Shown one piece after another: positions 27,382 through 34,174 of a DNA stretch of 34,174 nucleotides; the first letter of the stretch is position 1; each line of letters opens with the position of its first letter. Location of the stretch: contig PNJE01000073.1 in NCBI GenBank assembly GCA_002877915.1, positions 1 to 34,174 on the forward strand, written 5' to 3'. The notes beneath the pieces are model-generated. The model saw nothing but the letters and a program-made list of their open reading frames with translations. It made no database searches and was not told the DNA's origin. The DNA is from Candidatus Aminicenantota bacterium. Lineage in GTDB: Bacteria > Acidobacteriota > Aminicenantia > Aminicenantales > Saccharicenantaceae. Both the position numbers and the translations under genes were made by a program.

Positions 27382-27756
27382 GATTATAAAATTTTATCAC
27401 AACTACAGCTAAGTTTTATCGTTCAGCGGATTATTTATTAATCTGAGCATTAATTATATTAATTATATTTAAAGGCGAAGAATGGGCTTAAACAATTATC
27501 TTTACCAAGAAAACTCTTGGCTGATAGTTATTTTTAGCAATATCAAAAAAGCTTTTTTTAAAGTAATTTTTATAGTTGAATTAATCTTTTAAATCTTTTT
27601 ATAATTATAAAAAATGGATAAATAAGAATCGTCAGTGAAAAGTTGTTGTTTAGATTTACTAACCTTAAAAAATTTTAAATCCTTTATATTAACGTTCATT
27701 ATTAAGCACCTATATTTTTGCCTTGCTTTTTTAAATTCAAAAAAAGGAATTTATCT

Positions 27757-28797
27757 ATGAAAAATTATCTGGTTACAGGCGGCTCAGGATACTTCGGTTC
27801 AATTCTAGTTGATTATCTGCTAAAAAAAGGAAATAAAGGTGTGAATGTTGATATTTGCCCGCCTGTCGCTTCTCACCCTTTTCTGGTTAACCAGATATGC
27901 GACCTTAGAGATTATAGCCGACTGGTTGATGTTTTTAAAAAATACGGCCCCTTCGATGCCGTCTTTCACCTTGCTGCCATGCTGGCGCATTCTATAAAAG
28001 ATAAGAACCTGCTTTTTGAATCTAATGTTAAGGGAACTGAAAACGTTGTCAAAGCCTGTTTTGAATTTGGGGTAAAAAACCTGGTTTTCACCTCAAGCAA
28101 TTGCCTTTGGGGAAAACCGTTTAACCGACCCGTAATTGAAGAAGACAAACCCGAACCAATTGAAATATATGGCCAATCAAAAATGATAGCCGAACAAGTT
28201 CTGTTTGAGTATGGCGATAAAGTCCATTCGGCTATACTTCGGGTTCCAACGATTGTCAGCTCAGGGCGTCTCGGCTTGCTGGCTATACTCTTTGAATTTA
28301 TAGAGGAAAATAGAATCTTATGGATTGTAGGAAAAGGTAATAACAGATATCAATTCATATATGCCTTAGATCTGGCCGAGGCGGCCATCTTGGCATCCAA
28401 TATTCACACTACTAGGATCTACAATGTGGGAAGCGATAATGTCAAAACATTACGCGAAATATACCAATATGTAATAGACGGGGCTAATTCAAAATCCAGG
28501 ATTAAATCTTTGCCTAAAGCTCCCTCATTGCTGGCGATGAAAATTGCTCATTGGTTAAAACTATCCCCCCTCGGCCCTTATCATTACAAAATGATCTCAG
28601 AGAGCTTTGAGTTTGACACGACCAGAATTAAGACAGAGTTAGGTTGGAAGCCAACCAAAACGAACGAAGAAATGTTGTTTGAAGCATACCAATATTACCT
28701 TACCAACAAAAAAGAAATATTAGACAGACAAAATGCCTCGGCTCATAGGAAGCCGGCTGAGATGGGAATTATAAAATTTATTAAATGGCTCTCATAA
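27757..28797 (+). CDS. NAD-dependent epimerase/dehydratase (extended SDR)
   Basis: MKNYLVTGGSGYFGSILVDYLL (Rossmann GxxGxxG), FHLAAM, YGQSKMIAEQ; start placed at ATG 27757 rather than the track start 27718. Confidence 0.93.
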   Translation: MKNYLVTGGSGYFGSILVDYLLKKGNKGVNVDICPPVASHPFLVNQICDLRDYSRLVDVFKKYGPFDAVFHLAAMLAHSIKDKNLLFESNVKGTENVVKACFEFGVKNLVFTSSNCLWGKPFNRPVIEEDKPEPIEIYGQSKMIAEQVLFEYGDKVHSAILRVPTIVSSGRLGLLAILFEFIEENRILWIVGKGNNRYQFIYALDLAEAAILASNIHTTRIYNVGSDNVKTLREIYQYVIDGANSKSRIKSLPKAPSLLAMKIAHWLKLSPLGPYHYKMISESFEFDTTRIKTELGWKPTKTNEEMLFEAYQYYLTNKKEILDRQNASAHRKPAEMGIIKFIKWLS

Positions 28798-28807
28798 AAG
28801 AAGGAAA

Positions 28808-30508
28808 ATGATAGAAAAAAGGCCTTTTTTATATCTTTATTATGCGTTCGTCTTAATTGCTTTCGTATCTGCTCTTATAAATTTACTTGTAGCTATCTTC
28901 CCTGTGGATTACGAGCTTGGCCATGATGAGGCAGAGCACCTACATGTTGCCTATCTCCTTCAACAGGGCCAGCGTCCATATATAGATTTTATAGAAAACC
29001 ATCCAACCCTTTTCAATCATTATTTACGTTTTATAAAAACTTTCTTTAACCTTAAAACCGTAAGAAGCTGGGCTTTCGCCGCAAGATTGACAATTTTAGC
29101 TCACATATTATTAATGATATTTATTTTCTTTATCTGGCTATCTGATTTAATCAAGATAAAGCCCGGTAGGCTTCTTTGGATTTCATTTATTTTGATAAGC
29201 TTTTCCTGCCTGGGTTATTATGATAAACAATTGGCCTCTATGTGGCAGATTAGGCCTGACTGGTTAAGTTACTCTTATTCTTTTGTCGGTTTTTATTTAT
29301 TTTATATTTTCCAGAAGAATGAAATTAAAGGTCAGTCAATAAAGAAAATCAAAAATTGCATATATCTTATCATAGGTGCAATATTATTAGGTCTTGGTAA
29401 CACCATACTACCCAAAGGATTTGTCCTAATACTCGGGATAACTTTTGGCCTGGTCGCCTTATTATTAATCAAAGAAATAAAGGCTAATATTTTCCTTAGC
29501 TGGAAATTTATATTAAGTTCTCTGTTTTATGGTCTCATTACATTATCAAGTTTTTTGCTCTTCGCTCTTGCTGATTGTAAGCTGTCAAGGATAAATTTTA
29601 ATAGCTGGATTAAAGCCAACTTCATTCTTAATTCTATTAAACATTTGCCTCTGACCAACGCTCAAAACAACCCCTTAGCTTCGATTTCTGCCATATTCGC
29701 CATAAACTTTCCCCTGATAATTATTATGTCTTTTTGGATTACATATATAATAGCCTTAACGAAAAAATCGCCTCTGAACCAGACCTTCGGACGACTTATA
29801 ATAATCACCCTTTTTGTCTTGATCACTAATATTGCCATGACCGCCTTCGGTAATGGACTCTCCTGGCCTCATTATTTTATCCCCTGTGTATTTTCTGCTA
29901 TGCTGATATATTTAATCCTCACGCATGACCTTTTCTTAAAAGCAAAATCTTTTATGATTAAATCTTCAAATTATGTTCTTTATGCTTTTATCTTTGCTTG
30001 CTTATTATTTTTATCAATACCTCTTAAGCAAATAATCTGGGCTTATCCTTCAATTACCAACCTAAAAGCAAATTTGACAGATCCTTTAATCTCCGGCCAG
30101 CCGGATTATTTAAATGAGGCGATAATGCCTCCTAACTTGATATATTTCAGCCCAAAACCGACAGAGATGCCGATCTTGGCTAAGCAGGCCGGTTATTATT
30201 TCATGCTCGTTATAGACGGGAAAATCTGGCAGGATTGTTATACCTTGGGCTTAGGCCCAAAACCAGAAACTCATATTAAAGATTTATTTGCAGTCAATCC
30301 TCCAGACATTTTAGCCTTCCAGGGACCCATAAAATTATACGAATATATTGTTAATGCCAACCATCTTCAAAAAATTAATTTAGATTGGCTGCTGGATTCA
30401 GTAAAAGAAAATTATGTCCTGATGGCCTATAAAATAAGACAGTTTTATGTCAGAAAAGATCTGGTCGGTTACCTACAATCCTTAGGATGGCAACAGGTGA
30501 GAAAATGA
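28808..30508 (+). CDS. Polytopic membrane protein, probable GT-C-fold glycosyltransferase
   Basis: Many TM segments; acidic motif in first periplasmic loop (DYELGHDEAEHLHVAYLLQQGQRPYIDFIENHPTLFNHY). Confidence 0.65.
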   Translation: MIEKRPFLYLYYAFVLIAFVSALINLLVAIFPVDYELGHDEAEHLHVAYLLQQGQRPYIDFIENHPTLFNHYLRFIKTFFNLKTVRSWAFAARLTILAHILLMIFIFFIWLSDLIKIKPGRLLWISFILISFSCLGYYDKQLASMWQIRPDWLSYSYSFVGFYLFYIFQKNEIKGQSIKKIKNCIYLIIGAILLGLGNTILPKGFVLILGITFGLVALLLIKEIKANIFLSWKFILSSLFYGLITLSSFLLFALADCKLSRINFNSWIKANFILNSIKHLPLTNAQNNPLASISAIFAINFPLIIIMSFWITYIIALTKKSPLNQTFGRLIIITLFVLITNIAMTAFGNGLSWPHYFIPCVFSAMLIYLILTHDLFLKAKSFMIKSSNYVLYAFIFACLLFLSIPLKQIIWAYPSITNLKANLTDPLISGQPDYLNEAIMPPNLIYFSPKPTEMPILAKQAGYYFMLVIDGKIWQDCYTLGLGPKPETHIKDLFAVNPPDILAFQGPIKLYEYIVNANHLQKINLDWLLDSVKENYVLMAYKIRQFYVRKDLVGYLQSLGWQQVRK

Positions 30509-31932
30509 AAATTTTAATAATAGGGGCGGGTCCGGCAGGCCTGACTGCTGGCTATGAACTGGTAAAAAGCGGGCATCAAGTCATAATTCTGGAAAAAGAA
30601 GGCCAGGTCGGCGGAATCTCTAAGACCATAAATTATCATGGTTATTTATTTGACCTCGGTGGACACAGGTTTTTTACAAAATATGAACAGGTGGAAAAAA
30701 TTTGGAAAGAAGTTTTGCCAAATGATTTCATTAAAAGGCCTCGACTTTCAAGAATATATTATAATGGCAAATTTTTTTATTACCCACTAAGGCCCTTTAA
30801 TGCCCTGATCAATCTTGGACCAGTTAAAGCTACCAAAGCCGTTCTCAGTTACCTCAGGGTTAGGATTAAGCCTTATCCGGATCCACAAACTTTTGATCAA
30901 TGGGTGACCAATAAATTTGGTTGTCAGCTCTATCAAACATTTTTTAAAACTTATACTGAAAAAGTCTGGGGAATTCCATGCAACCAGATAAGCGCTGATT
31001 GGGCAGCCCAGAGAATAAGGGGGCTTTCCCTCAGCAAAGCCATATTAAATGCCTTCGGCTTAACCGGAAAAAGCAAAATAAGGACTCTAATTGAAGAATT
31101 CTTATATCCAAGGCGTGGCCCGGGCCAATTCTGGGAAAAGATGGCTGAATTAATAGAAAGAAAGGGCGGCCAGATTATTCTGCAAGCCGAGGCTATCCAA
31201 ATTAAACATACTGGTAAATCGCTGATGATAACTGCCAAGATTAAAGATAGGATGGAAGAATTTACGGCTGATAGACTAATTTCTTCTGCTCCCCTCAAAG
31301 AAACTATCCTAACACTCAATCCTCAACCACCTGAAGAGGTCTGCAAGGCTGCCGAATCGCTTAAATACCGCGACTTCTTTACGGTATGCCTAATAATAAA
31401 CAAGCCTGATTTATTCCCTGATAACTGGGTCTACATCCATTCTCCCGAAATAATAGCTGGCCGGATGCAAAACTTTAAAAACTGGAGTCCAGAAATGATT
31501 CCAGATCAAGCCCATACTTCTTTGGGACTTGAATATTTCTGCTTCTCCTCCGATCCCATATGGTCTTTACCAGAGTCAAATCTTATTGAAACGGCAATTT
31601 TAGATATAGAAAAATTAAAATTGGCTGAGAGGAATGATATAACTGATGGGACTATTGTCAGGGTACCCAAAGCTTATCCTGTTTATGATCCCAATTATAA
31701 AAGGCAAATTGAAAAAATAAGATTTTACCTTGACCAAGTCCCCCTAATTCAGGTCATTGGCCGGAACGGGCTCCACCGTTATAATAATCAGGACCATTCA
31801 ATGATGATGGGATTATATGCTGCCTGGAATATACCTGAAAAAAAACATCCAATCTGGGATATTAATGTTGAAGAAGAATACCACGAGGAAAAGCAGGACC
31901 AAATTCCACTTTCCATAAACTTAGATAAATAA
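30505..31932 (+). CDS. FAD-dependent oxidoreductase, amine oxidase/protoporphyrinogen oxidase/UDP-galactopyranose mutase-like
   Basis: KILIIGAGPAGLTAGYELVKSGHQVIILEKEGQVGGISKTINYHGYLFDLGGHRFFTK; start at ATG 30505 overlapping upstream TGA. Confidence 0.88.
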   Translation: MKILIIGAGPAGLTAGYELVKSGHQVIILEKEGQVGGISKTINYHGYLFDLGGHRFFTKYEQVEKIWKEVLPNDFIKRPRLSRIYYNGKFFYYPLRPFNALINLGPVKATKAVLSYLRVRIKPYPDPQTFDQWVTNKFGCQLYQTFFKTYTEKVWGIPCNQISADWAAQRIRGLSLSKAILNAFGLTGKSKIRTLIEEFLYPRRGPGQFWEKMAELIERKGGQIILQAEAIQIKHTGKSLMITAKIKDRMEEFTADRLISSAPLKETILTLNPQPPEEVCKAAESLKYRDFFTVCLIINKPDLFPDNWVYIHSPEIIAGRMQNFKNWSPEMIPDQAHTSLGLEYFCFSSDPIWSLPESNLIETAILDIEKLKLAERNDITDGTIVRVPKAYPVYDPNYKRQIEKIRFYLDQVPLIQVIGRNGLHRYNNQDHSMMMGLYAAWNIPEKKHPIWDINVEEEYHEEKQDQIPLSINLDK

Positions 31933-31938
31933 GCAATC

Positions 31939-33816
31939 TTAACGGATATAACCCAAAGATTTTAAATCTTCAAGTTTCTTCGCTTTATCTTTGTTTTTCT
32001 CTTTCCCCAAAACCGCCACCTTCTTTCTGAAAAATTCTAATTTCTTTTTTAACTGCGGGATTTCGAATCCTTTTTCTTTTAATAGGTTGATTTTCTCTTC
32101 AGGATCATCTTCAAGATTATAAAGTTCATACCCAAATTCGTACTTCGGAATTATATATTTTGTTATATCGCCATAAATTTCAAGAGTATCAGGACTGACA
32201 AAACCTGAATTCTCAATTAGTTTCCAGTTGCCTTGCAAAACAGAAATTTTATCATCGCCCAGCAATATTCCCTCAGCATAAATTTCTTCCCTTTTCCCCT
32301 TTATAACCTCCGTTAGATCAAATCCCCTAAAAAAAGGGCTGGAAATTTTCAGCCCACTCAATTTGATGATCATCGGCAGCAAATCAACCAGTTGTACTTT
32401 TGACGATATTCTTTGCCCATTTATATGCCCTGGATAACCTATTATTAAAGGTATTCTTAATATTTCTTCATGCAAGCTATGCCCATGATCATAATTTCCA
32501 TGCTCAAAAAATTCTTCACCATGATCTGAGGTAAACACTATTATCGTATTTTTCATTATGTTTAGCTCACCAAGCATATCAATTATTTTTTTAAAATTTT
32601 CATCTACATAATTGATAGCGCCATCATAAAGGCCAACTAAACCATCCTTATCTTCCTTAGAGATACCCATAAGACTTAGTATTCGGACATCTATGGTCTT
32701 AAAATCTCCTGCCCTAAAAAGCTGGCCTGCCTTCGCCCCAAACTTATAATCATACTGTTCAGGTGCATTATATGGAGAATGGGTATCATAATAATGAATA
32801 TAGCTAAAAAAGCGCTTATTTTTATATAATTTCATCCTTTTTATTAATTGGGCTGTCGCTTCTTCTGCCCTGGCAAAATTCATCTGGTCATATTGATCAA
32901 ACCCTTGACCAAATCCGTAATCTTTCGCCAACACAGGGTTAGTCTGGACACCCAAAGTCACATACCCAAAATTTTTGAATATTTCTGCTATAGTCAATAT
33001 TTTATTAGCTAAGACACTTGACCAATAATATGCCCTATGTTCATGAGGATACATTGAAGCAAACAGTGAAGCCATAGCAGGCTTAGTCCAGGAAGCCGTT
33101 GTCCAGGCTTTTTCAAAGACTAAGGATTCCGAAGCAAATTTATCAATATTAGGTGAAGTTGGCTTATTATAACCATAACAGCCAAGGCGATCGGGTCGTA
33201 GAGCATCAGAAATAATTATTATCACATTGGGGCCTTCTGGAACTTTATGGTATTGGCAATATAAATTGTATAAATTTGAAACTATAAAAGAAAATAAAAA
33301 GAGCCACCCTGTTGCTTTAAAAATAAATTTAAAGCTCTTCTTCAAGCTGTCGTATAATTGCCTGGCTTGCCGGTCCTTAAGCTTAAGGAATAATATTATT
33401 AATAGTAAGCTTATTAAAATCACAATCAAAAATATTTGCCAGCCAGAAGAACTATTTGATTTTATAAAATATATGATTCCGGCAATAGGAACTAAAAAAG
33501 CTAAACCTATAATAAAATATCTAAACCTGATCAAAATAATTTTCCGATTTGTTTCAATTCTAATTTTCAATATTCTTGATAAAATTCCCCACCAGATAAG
33601 CAAAATTAATAGCAATGATAAACTTAAAATTAGGCCGATAAATACAGCTTTGTTTAGATGGTTAGTGGCAACGAACAAAGCAAGATCATACATTTCTTGG
33701 GCCAAATATTCCTGAAAGCAAATTTCCCGGCAGGCAATAATCAAACCGACTAAAAAGGAAATGATTAAAATCAAAAATATTAAAGGCAAGATTTTATTTA
33801 ACTTCTGCTTTTCCAT
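31939..33816 (-). CDS. Membrane-anchored alkaline phosphatase/sulfatase-superfamily protein, probable phospho-transferase type
   Basis: Several N-terminal TM segments, then NVIIIISDALRPDRLGCYGYNKPTSPNIDKFA, TTASWTKPAMASLFASMYP, IVFTSDHGEEFFEHGNYDHGHSLHEEILRIPLII. Confidence 0.88.
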   Translation of the reverse strand: MEKQKLNKILPLIFLILIISFLVGLIIACREICFQEYLAQEMYDLALFVATNHLNKAVFIGLILSLSLLLILLIWWGILSRILKIRIETNRKIILIRFRYFIIGLAFLVPIAGIIYFIKSNSSSGWQIFLIVILISLLLIILFLKLKDRQARQLYDSLKKSFKFIFKATGWLFLFSFIVSNLYNLYCQYHKVPEGPNVIIIISDALRPDRLGCYGYNKPTSPNIDKFASESLVFEKAWTTASWTKPAMASLFASMYPHEHRAYYWSSVLANKILTIAEIFKNFGYVTLGVQTNPVLAKDYGFGQGFDQYDQMNFARAEEATAQLIKRMKLYKNKRFFSYIHYYDTHSPYNAPEQYDYKFGAKAGQLFRAGDFKTIDVRILSLMGISKEDKDGLVGLYDGAINYVDENFKKIIDMLGELNIMKNTIIVFTSDHGEEFFEHGNYDHGHSLHEEILRIPLIIGYPGHINGQRISSKVQLVDLLPMIIKLSGLKISSPFFRGFDLTEVIKGKREEIYAEGILLGDDKISVLQGNWKLIENSGFVSPDTLEIYGDITKYIIPKYEFGYELYNLEDDPEEKINLLKEKGFEIPQLKKKLEFFRKKVAVLGKEKNKDKAKKLEDLKSLGYIR

Positions 33817-34174
33817 AGTTCTATTTTAAAACAATTTTTCGTATTTTATCCATCAAACGGTTATTTCTGCAAAGATTTTTATAAAAATTGATCTTCAAAG
33901 CAAAACTTTCTTATCATTAATTTGGATTTTTAATGTGGGATTTCTTGATAACCGCATATCCAGATAAAGAACGAGGAGGACAGCCAAAAAATCAATAATA
34001 CCCTAAGAAAATTTCATTAGGCCAAATATTTTTGTCTGAATTCTTAATTCTTCTGTTGGCATTAATAAATCAGGCCAAAAAATTATAGCTCTGGCTCATC
34101 CCTTATTATTAAATTACGTGTTCTTTTCGTTCTTAAATAATATTATAAGGATATAAAAAAGGGCGGCCGAAGCC

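Overview
Bacterial chromosomal window, probably from a Gram-negative uncultured lineage (TonB receptor, outer-membrane barrel, PlsC); taxonomy cannot be settled from sequence alone. Left to right: an ABC importer (ATPase end, binding protein, FecCD/BtuC-type permease), a DUF948-like/YtxH pair, an M20 amidohydrolase, a ComEC gene split by one in-frame TAG, two hypothetical exported proteins, a DUF481-like outer-membrane protein, RNase PH, a PAS-PAS-HD-GYP regulator, a flotillin/SPFH protein, and a 774-aa fusion of a class I aminotransferase with a P-loop HprK/PEPCK-like domain carrying a Cys cluster. Next come a 49-bp tandem repeat block, an archaeal-type SAM synthetase preceded by a SAM-I (S-box) riboswitch, two truncated amidohydrolase paralogues, a TonB receptor/ECF transporter/methyltransferase cluster, PlsC, and an AT-richer surface-polysaccharide region. 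The best candidates for follow-up are the aminotransferase-kinase-like fusion, the hairpin-forming tandem repeat array with an inverted diverged copy nearby, the S-box controlling an archaeal-type MAT, and two otherwise intact genes each interrupted by a single in-frame stop. All calls come from reading the sequence and supplied ORFs; no database search was run.
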